Made by a program: the position numbers and the translations under genes
Notes under the pieces: generated by a model
What the model was told of the DNA's origin: nothing
Seen by the model: the letters and a program-made list of their open reading frames with translations, nothing else
Databases searched by the model: none
Source: Castanea sativa
Lineage: Eukaryota > Streptophyta > Magnoliopsida > Fagales > Fagaceae
DNA length: 64,000 nt
Direction: 5' to 3'
Assembly (NCBI RefSeq): GCF_040712315.1
Contig: NC_134020.1
Coordinates: forward strand, 53,305,751 to 53,369,750
Shown here: positions 32,189 through 42,691 of the stretch, piece by piece
Position numbering within the stretch: the first letter of the stretch is position 1
Layout: each line of letters opens with the position of its first letter

Positions 32189-33480
32189 TGTGTTTCTTTT
32201 TTCTTTGTTGAATGGTTATGTCAAGTTTGGAGAGGTGTGATAAAGTGAGGTTCACATGCTACAGTACCACTGATCATAGTGTACTGAAAGTCTAAGTCAA
32301 TGGGTATGTAGCAGATGCTTTTGGAAGATCGACTGGAAAGAAAATGAGAGACTATAAGGCACTTTGGCTTGTTTGGTGTCTCTTTTCTATGAAGTGAGGT
32401 TTACTCAAAAGAATCTGACTTTTGTTTTTGTATTCTTAATTTGAATAAAACCAGAGGAAAGAGGCTGGAAGTCTTATTGGTTTGTCTCTTTCCGTGAGAT
32501 TAGTTTACTCAATTTTGACTCTTTTTTCTCCTTTTATATAAAGTGTATTTACTTAACCATTGTTTGAGGGGTATAGCTTCTATCCCGTGTCCTGTGACAC
32601 TGAACCCACTGCGGTCATGACACTTGTCCATTTTTGGACATGTGTCATAATCACAACAGATCTAGTGCATTAGAGGCACTAAACAAAAGTCACGCCCTTG
32701 TTTCACAAACCACAAAACTATAACCAAGAGTGAAGAGTGGAGGCTTTATATTAAAAATTTATATTTTTGGGACAAAGTTTCTCTTCAAATTTTTTTTATA
32801 TCTTTTTATCGAATGTGTTTTAACAAATCTACCATTAAATTACATTTTCTTACTATATCTTTCATATTTGCGAAATTTCAAGAAGGTCTAAGATTAATAA
32901 CTATGTCATTTATCAAATATTTAAATTTTAAATTTTTGTAGTCTTAAATTATACATAAATAATAAATTTATAAATCAAATAATAAATAATATCTAATTTG
33001 ATAGAAATTTAACATGCATGTTAAGAATATAAAAAATATACAATCTAATTATAAGATTTTTAAAATATAATTTGAAGGGTTTTTTCCTAAATTCCAAAAA
33101 ACTGGGTCTAAGAGACTAAGGCCAATGGGTCTCGGTCTAGAAGAAACAAAAAAGAAAACCGGAGGTCCAGTAAAAAAAAAAAAAAGCCCCCAACTCTATT
33201 CCATACATCCGAAAGATGGTCTTGAGCTACAAGCCAACATAATGTCATTTTCCATCGGCTCAGATTTTGACAGGTTTTTGGGGCCCAAATTGTGGAGCGA
33301 CTCCAAGACTCCCAAGTATTTTTGTTTCTAAATAGGCCCAAATGCACAATGACTATACACATACAGTAGTAAGTCGTAGATTCTATTCTAGTCAACCGAA
33401 TGGGCTCATCGTAACTTTGAATCTTCAGCTCCACTCAACAAGCGAACCCATCGAAAAAAACTGAGAAAGGAAAAGCCACG
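32189..33480. repeat. RLP 5'-flank block, copy B
   Basis: 32,205-32,560 and 32,700-33,090 repeat at 34,844-35,180 and 35,195-35,600. A private insertion of about 130 bp (32,568-32,700) sits in this copy, bounded by ttgttt on both sides. 33,180-33,480 is homologous to 53,575-54,020 and 59,035-59,560, so the same flank order is kept in several blocks. No gene. Confidence 0.8.
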
Positions 33481-34843
33481 CGCCATTGTAGCGGGAAAGA
33501 AACACTGTTTTAGGAGGTGTATCATATATCGGATACATGAGTCTTTCTGTTTATATGAAGATAGATCCTACACTTATAGAGCCTACTCTCATGTGAGTGA
33601 AATGATTCATGCATTCGAAACAGTGTATTTTTCCCTATTTTATGGCCAACTTTCAGGTTTTTCCACTCTCGTCGTAATACTTCTAATATTCCATTAAATT
33701 ATATATATATATATATATTAATTAAAAAAATAGTTAAATTATACATAAATATTAACAAAAGCACCTGATTATAGTGAAATTATGCGTTGGCAAAAAGTAA
33801 AAACACTCATTTTTACGGCCAATATTTAGATTTTGCTCGCCCTACTGCTTTTAATGTTCCATCAAAGAACTATTTTTATATATAATTATTCACATGATAT
33901 TTGATTAAATTGTTTTTTACATATAGTAAACATCATGGCATAAGCAGCCAAAGGCTTGCGTACGTAGGGTTTAACTTGCGTACGCATGCTCATGGCATGC
34001 ATGCATGGACTTGTTCACAAACCCTAACCTAGAAAAACGAAATAGAAAAACAGAGCACAAAAGAAAACCCTAATTCTAACAGCCAAATATGCTCAGAACA
34101 TAAAAGAACTATAAAACTAACCTAAGCAAACATAAACTAAGCAAAGAAACGAGATTAAAACATAAAAGAAAGACTAAAATGAAAAGAGAAAGGTTGAAGC
34201 TTGATACCTCAAAAAGGAGTCCCCAAACTTTAATTTTGACCACCCCCCTTAGTCAAATCTATTACATTTCATTAAACAAGTGATTAGCAACGTTAAACTA
34301 AAAGGATTGGAGCTAGAAAATGTCTCAATCAGATAAAATTGACTTAAGGGTGTTTTGTAAAAAACTCTCTTTTGATTCACTATTTTCTAATAAATCTTAA
34401 TTTTTTCTCAGTGAAATTTCTGTGTTGAAAATGTATCATGTAAGGCTTTATATAGTGGGGAAAAAAAATGGGGTTTGGAACGGCACCCTAACGATATGGG
34501 ACTCATCCAAAATCTCAATCATTATTGCAGAAAACTTGCATTTCTTATATTTATGGAACCTTAGTTGCATACACAGGAGAGTGCCTGCATATGCATGCTT
34601 TGGCCCACATACGCAAGCCACCACCCGCATACATGGGCCAAGGGCCTCTTTGGTCATTTTATTTCCAAAAATAGATTTTTCCTCATTTAAAATGTTATAT
34701 TTTCCATTTTAACAGTTAACACTTCTTAAGTCAATTTAATATTTGATTGGGCTCAAAATTGACCTTGGGCCCTATAGTTTAAGCATCATTAAAAAACAGA
34801 GGTCTAAGTCATAAAGAGTATATAATACAGTGTCTACATATGG
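33481..34843. other. Gene-poor spacer
   Basis: No gene recognised. 33,950-34,010 and 34,565-34,640 carry related tgcgtacg/catgcatg words that may mark a degraded LTR, but I cannot define its ends. An (AT)n run is at 33,693-33,717. Confidence 0.45.
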
Positions 34844-35600
34844 TTATGACAAGTTTGGAGAGGTGTGATAAATTGAGGTTTACATGCTACAGTACCACTG
34901 ATCATAGTGTACTGAAAATCTAAGTCAATGGGTATGTAGAAGATGCTTTTGGCAGATCGGCTGGAAAGAAAATGAGAGACTAGAAGGCACTTTGGCTTGT
35001 CTAGTGTCTCTTTCCAAGGGGTGAGGTTTACTCAAAAGAATCTAACTTCTGTTATTGTATTCTTTGAATAAAACCAGAGAAAAAAGGCTGGAAGTCGTAT
35101 TGGTTTGTCTCTTTCCCGAAGATTATTTTACTCAAATTTTGACTCTTTTTTCCCCTCCTTTTATTGAAAGAGAGAGTGTATTTACTTAACCATTGTTTCA
35201 TGAACCACAAAACTATGACCAAGAGTGAAGAGTGAAGGTTATATATTAAAAAATTATATTTTTGGGACAAAGTTTCCCTTCAAACTTTTTTTATATTTTT
35301 TTTTTATCGAATATGAATTTTGACAAATCCACCATTAAATTACATTTTTTTACTATATCTTTCATGTTTGCAAAATTTCAAGAAGATCTAAGATTAATAA
35401 CTATGTCATTTATCAAATATTTAAATTTTAAATTTTTGTAGTCTTAAATTATACATAAATAATAAATTTATATATCAAATAATAAATAATATCTGATTTG
35501 ACCGAAATTTAACATGCATGTTAAAAATATAAAAAATGTACAATCTAATTATAAGATTTTTAAAATATAATTTGAAGGGTTTTTTTCTAAATGGTTTAGA
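34844..35600. repeat. RLP 5'-flank block, copy C
   Basis: This near copy of 32,205-33,090 lacks the 130-bp insertion and the RLP coding remnant. It begins ggttatgacaagtttggaga, as copy B does after its gene fragment. Confidence 0.85.
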
Positions 35601-35960
35601 AGAAACAAAAAAGAAAAGCGGGGTCCAATAAAAAAATGCCCCCAACTCAAGAGACATAATTTTCCAAATGCTTGTCTTCTATACACATTATTTGGGTTTG
35701 AAGTCAAATTTATTTTACAAGTTGGAAGTTGATTCTTTATTACCTCCAGAAAGGGGAGGTTATTAATGATTTGGTTGTTATAGTGCTTTGGTTACTACCT
35801 AATGCCATGGTTGTTATAAATAATTTGGAAAATTAAACACCACCTAATCCAACTTAATCTCAGCAATAACAAAATAGAATTCGAACCTTACCAACCATAA
35901 AAGTTAGCATTCTATAATATAATATATTTCAAAAGCAATTCAATACCAAACAAAATTCTA

Positions 35961-37023
35961 TGTTGTAAAGTTGTGATTTACAACTATTTTGTGTTGGCTT
36001 TAATTCCGTACTAAATTTGATTTTAATTTTGTTCAATTTTTTGTACCCTGTATTTTATGTGGGATTTAATTGTAAGGGTTGTGTGAGAGAGAGAGAGAGA
36101 GAGTGTCTGAAGACTCAAGGCAACATTGAAGACTAAAGAAGTTTTCGTGGGTAGCTCGCGAGTAGCCTTCCCTCGAAGTGAAGCATGTGCTCAGCACATG
36201 ACTGGAATACGAAAAGTCGTGACAACTGATTTTCGCGAGTGTCATGCGGGTAAGGCCTTTTCGCGAGATACCCACGAAACATTCTGTTTTGTTATTTTGT
36301 TATATCTGCTCCACTACATTCTCATATACACTATATATACACACATTACCCACATATTGAAATTGGTGCTTTCAGAGAGAAAACCCTAGTCACAAACCCT
36401 TGAGAGTTAGAGATTGTCATACCCACAATCCTCTACACCATCCATTATGGTTTTCCTCAATTCCTACCTCTCCATATCCAAATGCTTGAGAAGTTGATAA
36501 CCCAAACACTTACCACACCCATACTGAGTGTCAAGTGAGATTTTGGTGCTGTTAAGAAGCATTGGAAGAAGTCAAGTTTTAACAGATGCAATCGAGTGCA
36601 TTGCGAGATCCAAAAAGTTAGACAAGACACAGTTCCAAGAAGCCTTGTTAGAGGAAGAGGAGCTTGGAGGGCTTAGGTGCACTGGGTAGATTAGACTTGG
36701 AGGGTCTCTTACTATTCATGTATCCCAACTTATTATCTAGTGTATCGATTTATCGCTTGAAGGACAGCGGAAAGGTTTTTCGCCAAGTTCTTTGGTTTCC
36801 TCTTCGATAACACATCGGCGTATTATCTTGTGTTTGTATTTCTCTTCCCTACTATTTTAACTTTCATTTTACTGTTGTGATTTGATGAATATTGCTTAGA
36901 GTAGCTTTATTGTCTATTCACTTGCATTTACTCTATTCCACACTTAGTTTAAGTTAGAGTAAAATCAACCAAGTTGTAATTTTTTTAATTTGGGGTCTAA
37001 ACAGCTCTTGTGTTTTTAACACA
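35961..37023. mobile_element. Copia-like solo LTR, about 1.06 kb
   Basis: It begins TGTTGTAAAGTTGTGATTTAC and ends TTTTTAACACA. It contains a (GA)n run (36,087-36,103), a TATA-like tatatatacac (36,330) and a T-rich 3' part, the order expected in a plant Copia LTR. No coding region or second LTR. I could not find a clean target duplication, so the ends are approximate. Confidence 0.6.
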
Positions 37024-37879
37024 AATCCGAGCTTTCATATGTATCTCAAAGCATTTCTAACATCAATAGTTCAACACAAAAAATCTTTAATTGGACTGAC
37101 AACGTAAACAAAGGTCAAAGCATGAAAATTTGAGCTTACCAATCCCTTTCTTGATTCAAGGACAGACCATAATTGTTGGTACAAGAACACCAAGCCTATC
37201 AAACTTGAAGAGATAAGGAGTTGGGAGGGGCTAGGGTTTGGGCTGTCGCCGGCAGCGGCTAGGGCTTGGCCTGTCATCGGCGATGACTAAAGTTTGGATC
37301 TCCATCAGTGGCGGGTTAGTGCTTGAGTTTCTTCACTCTCTCATGGGTGGGTTTGTGATTTTTTTTTTTTTTTTTTGGAGAAGCGGTGGGTTTGTAAATC
37401 AGTTGCAAATACTAGTTTTAATTTGGTACCGGTTTGTGAATTTCTTATGTGTAAATTTATTTTGTAATATTTTAATAAAAAAATGCCACATTATTAAAAA
37501 AATATCAAATCATTGTTCCGTTAGCCAAATAAGTAATACCGCTAACGGCAATTAGTAAAAGGACTAATACAACTCAATTTAATTGTGCTCGCTTCAAACT
37601 TGAGAGACCAATTGTGCACAGAAGGTAAACTTAAGGAATTAATATTGTAGTTTTGCCCAATTATTTTGCCTAAATTTTTTCGAAGGGTTGGGTTGTTTGT
37701 TTTGGGTAAAATTGGTTAATTGGACTTTTTTTTTTTAACTTTGATATTGGTTTTTTTTGGGGGGGGGGGGGGGGGGGGGTGGTTTTGTCAATTTAATTTT
37801 AAATTTTAGATCTATAAATTTTTTATGGTCTTTAAAAAGATTAATAATATTGGTAAAAGGGGCAACTGTAATTTATCTT
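37024..37879. other. Spacer with a 21-base G run
   Basis: No gene is seen. A homopolymer of 21 G lies at 37,759-37,779. The part 37,215-37,300 is GC-richer (ctgtcgccggcagcggct) but has no recognisable coding match. Confidence 0.55.
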
Positions 37880-38614
37880 TATGGACAAGATAAGATTCTC
37901 TCCCTGTCATTTATCTTGTTTGTTTACATTTACAAATTGTGGTTAGAACTTCCATGTGGTACAACTTTGCGCCATAATTCTCCGCTTTAGGCCCCGTTTG
38001 GGAGGAGGGAATGGAATGAAATGAAAATGAATGAAATGAATAATTTTAGAATATTCTTCCCTTCCCTTGTTTGGGAGTTTTAATGGAGAGAATGGAAAGT
38101 CCATTCCCTTATTTGGGAGTTTAAATGGGAGGGAATGGAATGGGTAGGAATGAACACTTATTCCCCTCTATTCCCTTAAAACCTCAAATTTTTATTCACC
38201 CTGAAATTGGGAGGAATGGGAGGGAATGGAATTAGATTTAATGAATTTTTTACTAAAACTCCCAAAATACCTCTATATATTCAACTCTTTATTTTAAAAT
38301 AGGGTCTAATAATAATATTTTCATAAAATGATTCCATTTCATTCTCTCCATGTTACTCCCAAACAAGATTACTTACATTCCATTCATTTTCATTTTTTCC
38401 ATTCCTTTATTTTAAAACATCCAATCAAGTGTAGTTAATTCCATTCTTTTCCCTTACTTAAATCCACTCTATTCCATTTCTTTCCATTCCCTTTTAATCA
38501 TTCCATTCTATTCCATTCTCTTATAAACTCCCAAATTAAGCCTTAGTTTCGTCCATGGCGTTGGGAAATATAAGATCGCCCTATTCCTTCTCGAATGTTC
38601 GAAATATTTTTCAG
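37880..38614 (+). pseudogene. Duplicate of the LPP promoter/5' UTR and exon 1, split by a MITE
   Basis: 37,880-37,989 and 38,543-38,614 together match 60,605-60,788, the region just before and including exon 1 of the lipid phosphate phosphatase gene. The exon copy (38,555-38,614) keeps the ATG, the 20-codon length and the CAG|gt donor, and reads MALGNIRSPYSFSNVRNIFQ against [20 protein letters not shown] in the gene. No later exons follow, so this is a promoter plus first-exon fragment. A Tourist-like MITE (37,990-38,542) interrupts its leader. Confidence 0.9.
37990..38542. mobile_element. Tourist-like (PIF/Harbinger) MITE, 553 bp
   Basis: Ends are GGCCCCGTTTGGGAGG and, inverted, GGCTTAATTTGGGAG, flanked by TTA (37,987-37,989 and 38,543-38,545). 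Its interior is full of attcc/ggaat words, making it strongly self-complementary. The related site at 60,715 has no insert, which confirms both ends. Confidence 0.92.
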
Positions 38615-39006
38615 GTTTGTTGCTACTTTTTTTTAATAACTAAATTATAAATAATATAGTAATTAATTTAATCATGTTCTGATTATCATCTAGTTACAAA
38701 ATTAATTTAACTTCTTTATTTTATTTTATTATAATTGGTTGTTTTTCTGCACAATAGGTCTGGTTTCCCCTGTATTGATGTTACAGGGTTCTTATGTAAT
38801 ATTTTGTCATATTTTATTTAATAAAATTTCTATCTTTTATCTCAAAAAATAAAATAAAATAATAATGGGGTTATTGAAAAGAAGATAGATTTTAACGTTC
38901 CAAGAGCAGTGTTGATAAGAATTTACAATCAGTATAATCAGTCTGTTCCAGATATATACTGCTTGATTTTGAGATCCAAATAATTGATCCGTTCATGGTT
39001 TATGCA

Positions 39007-39079
<73 letters not shown>

Positions 39080-40519
39080 TAATAAATTTAAATGCCTAAC
39101 AAAGGGTATAGCTAAATTCAGGCCGCATATCCATACTTGCCTCTTTCGGGAGGTAATACTAATGAAAATGACATTATCAATTTAAATGTGATTTCCTTAT
39201 CAAAAAAAAAAATAAATAAATAAATGTGATTTCAGGACTAATATAAATGTTTTGTACCATTTTTTGTGTATCACTCCATATTCTACCAATCACTACTTGT
39301 CATGTTTTGATTTTATTTTCTTTCTAAAATAATTGAAGTTTGATCGGTGGAATATAGAGTAGTACACAAAAAATAGTACAGAGAATTTGAATGTGCATTT
39401 AATTTACTTATAGTTCTATATTATCTAAAGAATGGGACGAAAAAAAATAAAATAAAATAAAATAAAACCACCTAATTTTTTATAATGAATGTCTCTCCAT
39501 TACTTGACATTAGGAAAAAAGAAATGAATGTCTCTCTCTCTTTCTCTCTCTTTTTTTTTTTTTTCTTTTTTTTTTTTAATTTTAAGATAGGTCTGCCATT
39601 TTTTTACAATTCCCTTGCCTTTGTATAATTTATACCTTGTAAACGGGTCAGAGTCAAGGATTTTGGTTCAAACCAATCGGGCTTAGGTCAAGTCAGGTAC
39701 ATGTCGGACTAAAACAAGATACAACCCCTACAACAGCTAACTACCAATTTTAATGAATTATTCAAGACATAATCTAGGTAGTTATCTGGTTAGAATTCAA
39801 ATGACAAGGTTTGCATGGATAAACATATTCAAAACAGTTTATAACTAACACACCCACATAGAGACAGTGATTTGTTCACATGGTGAAAACCCAAAACAAT
39901 AGAAACACTCTGGGATAAAGCCCAACTCAAAAAACCATTATCGATGGGTGTTACAGTAAATACATTACTCATGCAACTTATTGGAAACTTAGTCAAACTA
40001 AATACTCCGGTTCCCTATCCTTGGTAGCAACTGTAGACTCTTGCTATGTGCCTTCAAAGTTACTCGTTGTTGCAAGTCAATTCACAAACCACAAATGAAT
40101 CTCTTAGTCACTCCTAGGATTTTTAAAGATTTGATATAGTCTTTTTGGTTTCAACAACACATCCAACACAATTAAGGTGAACTTTTGTGTTTGGAACACT
40201 TAACCTCTCAAGGATATCCAATTGGAGAGGGTCGGAAGACAAGGATTTGGCTTTTCAAGGTTTTTCTTGGTGTTTTAGTGACCGTCTTCCTTTTCACGAA
40301 ATTAGGGTTGAAATAAAAGTTTTATACAAGTAGGGTTTAGGCTTGTAACACCTACATAAACTACTCTAGAAGCAAACCTTAGAATTTTCAAAATAGGATC
40401 TTGGTTGACCGAATGTCTAACGAGACTCTACCAACAGTTTTTGTCTGATCCCACATGACCAAGCCTTGGTCTCGCTAGACTGAGGCTCAGCATTCAACCC
40501 ATTACCACAATACTTAGTA
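38615..40519. other. Spacer with (AAT)n and a probable LTR remnant
   Basis: A perfect AAT repeat of about 24 units lies at 39,007-39,078. CT- and T-rich low complexity is at 39,530-39,580. 39,760-40,510 resembles a minus-strand Copia-type LTR (gtgatttgttcacatggtgaa, with motifs like those in the 568-bp array), but the ends are not definable. No gene. Confidence 0.5.
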
Positions 40520-41557
40520 CAATTTTTTTTTTCTTAAAAAAAAAAAACCCAAAAATTGCAAAAAAAAAAATCATGTAATTAGCCAATGCTTAAAAATATT
40601 TGGCTCTCCCATCCCACCTAAACAATGCTCTTCCTCCAACTATTTCTCTCCCCTTTTTTACTCTTCTTCTCCCCATTATATATATCCCACCTTACATTAT
40701 TCTTCCTCCAATCATTTATCTCCCTTATTTACCTCTTTTTTTGCTCATCAATTCTTATTCCCATTTAATCGTTATTGTTTTTTACATAAATTTACTATTA
40801 CTAATTCTGAAAATTTTCTCTCCCAATCATTCCATATTTTATCCCTAAAAAAGAATAATTACTAGCTCTTTATTTGATCTTCTTCTTTCTTTTGGTGCAT
40901 TTTTTTTTTTTTTTTACTTGCATCTCTGTGGAGGATTTCCGATTCTTTCTAATAGCTAAGCTTTCAACTGATTGTAATAAAATCTGTCTTCTGATTTTGA
41001 TTTCATTCTAAAATTTGTTTAAAGATAATATTTTAATTTTATGATGACCTTTGATAATCATTATCAAATTAATAGAGTTTCTCAAAAAAAATTATCAAAT
41101 TAAAAGATAATCATCTTGAGAGTAGGAGAAATTTCATTCATTGCACGCATGTTCATGACCACTGCCTTCTGATCAGTTGCCACCAAATGCTCGTATAAAA
41201 AAATTTAAGAAAAAAAAAATTACCACCACAAAATTAAATTTGAAGCTTAGAAAAATTGTAGTTATACACGATAGAAATTAGAAAAACATAACCGACTATA
41301 ACACAAGTTAGAACTATACAACTCAACTCAAAAAATCTTCATGAAATTTGTCCTTAATTTAGACATATGCACAAATTAACCACATGATCTGTTGAAATGA
41401 CTAGTGAGAACAATCTAGGTGGATTTTATATTTTATTATAATAACTTATATATTTCTTCTTAGTTTCCCTCTCACTTTATTCTAGTGGCAAATTATTTAT
41501 TGATACTTATTCCTCAAAATATATTTTTTGATACTTAAGAATGGCTATTTGTTTTTA
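40520..41557. repeat. 3' flank of the intact RLP copy, duplicated at 54,720-55,390
   Basis: 40,540-41,260 aligns with 54,725-55,370 with long identical runs (for example cttgagagtaggagaaattt). It is low-complexity T/C-rich with no gene. 41,400-41,557 also matches 28,605-28,620 plus 29,466-29,590, tying this flank to RLP remnant A. Confidence 0.8.
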
Positions 41558-41859
41558 GGTAAAAATGCAAAACTAACCCTTTAATTTTCAACATTTTTCA
41601 TTTCGGTCCTCTAACTTTAAGTTTTGTCATTTCAGTCCTCTAATTTTCAATTTTTGTCAATCTAGAATTTTGTTAAAACTTAGTTAAGATTACTGTTAGA
41701 CTCGCTGAGAAATGACTGTTTTAGCCTTTTTTATTTATTTATATTTCGGAATTAAAAGAAAAAAATCTGTAAAAAAAAAAAACAACAACAACAACAACAA
41801 TAGAAATGACTAGATCCTCAGTAGCCCCACCCGCCAATCAGCAGCACTCACTGTTCCAA

Positions 41860-42060
41860 CCCAGTCCCCTCCGACCTCGTTCGACAAACAATCCTCAACC
41901 GCATCCACAATGCCAAGTCACCTTTCGTTGACTTCCCGCCGGACCATGTCAGCTCCCTCCTTCGTCCCTAGAGAATCAGCGGGTGGGGCTCAAACAGCAC
42001 TGTCTTCGAACACCTCATCGAGAGAGTGAAGCCCAAAACCATCATCGAAATTGGCACTTT
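41860..42060 (+). pseudogene. Captured fragment of a class I SAM methyltransferase-like gene
   Basis: The plus-strand frame reads ILNRIHNAKSPFVDFPPDHV, then after a TAG reads ISGWGSNSTVFEHLIERVKP and KTIIEIGTF. I recognise this as the N-terminal part of a plant protein family with a class I methyltransferase fold, where E-x-G-T-F is the SAM-binding motif I. Family naming is from memory and tentative. The fragment ends exactly after that motif. The in-frame stop and missing remainder make it non-functional. Confidence 0.7.
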
Positions 42061-42358
42061 CGATGTCTGTGGGTTCGTGTATTTTCGTTCTTTTGTTAGT
42101 TGGTTCGTGTATTAAGGGGTCCTTGACGACGCGATCACTGGCCTTGACGGTGGAGAAGAAGTCCTCGGAGAAGATGTTGGTGTAGTCGCCGTGGCCGAGG
42201 GAGATCCAACGGCTCCGCTTCTGGGCCATCTTCTTCATCTGCTGGAGCCTCCTTTCTCTGACCGCCTCCAGATCGTGTGTTAGACGAGGTCGGAGGGGAC
42301 TGGGTTGGAACAGTGAGTGCTGCTGATCGGCGGGTGGGGCTGCTGAGGATCTAGTCAT
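41990..42358 (-). CDS. Chimeric 122-aa ORF in the Pack-MULE with a TXNDC9-like segment
   Basis: An ATG-initiated open frame starts in the right inverted repeat (MTRSSAAPPADQQHSLF). It then runs through a recognisable piece of the plant homologue of thioredoxin domain-containing protein 9 (phosducin-like; ERRLQQMKKMAQKRSRWISL, GHGDY..IFSEDFFSTVKASD, about residues 34-77). It ends in the antisense of the methyltransferase fragment. The TXNDC9 piece is the segment just before the thioredoxin fold, so no catalytic part is present. It could be translated only if the MULE end or a neighbouring promoter drives it. I rate it a fusion ORF of unknown function, possibly never expressed. Confidence 0.55.
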   Translation of the reverse strand: MTRSSAAPPADQQHSLFQPSPLRPRLTHDLEAVRERRLQQMKKMAQKRSRWISLGHGDYTNIFSEDFFSTVKASDRVVKDPLIHEPTNKRTKIHEPTDIESANFDDGFGLHSLDEVFEDSAV

Positions 42359-42691
42359 TTCTGTTTTTTTTTTTTTTTTTTTTTACAGATTTTTCTTTTT
42401 TTTTAATTCTGAAATTTATAAAAAATAAAAAATAAAAAATAAAAAAGGGTAAAATGGTCATTTCTCAGTGAGTTTAACGGTTATCTTAACTGAGTTTTAA
42501 TAGAAGCCTAGATTGACAAAAATTGAAAGTTAGAGGACTGAAATGAAAAATGTTGAAAGTTAGATGGTCAGTTTTGCATTTTTGCCTTGTTTTTATTGAT
42601 TTTTTGAAACCCATTACATGTCAGGATTTAGATCTTTGACAATAGGCTGCATAACTTGTATGCGATTGAAAATTTAAACTTTTTGCCTTTT

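Larger units (their letters stand above)
41558..42586. mobile_element. Pack-MULE: Mutator-type element with two captured gene fragments
   Basis: A perfect 9-bp target duplication TTGTTTTTA (41,549-41,557 and 42,587-42,595) flanks a 1,029-bp element. The terminal inverted repeats of about 300 bp (41,558-41,880 and 42,284-42,586) start GGTAAAAATGCAAAACTAACC and GGCAAAAATGCAAAACTGACC. The 403-bp middle is GC-rich coding-like DNA from two unrelated host genes in opposite orientations. The related site at 29,585 lacks the element. It inserted about 100 bp past the RLP stop codon, inside its 3' flank. Confidence 0.93.

Noticed and set aside
31995..32240. 81-codon plus-strand frame, and similar ones at 55,415 and 29,929
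   Set aside because: They are antisense reads of RLP signal-peptide remnants and their flank.
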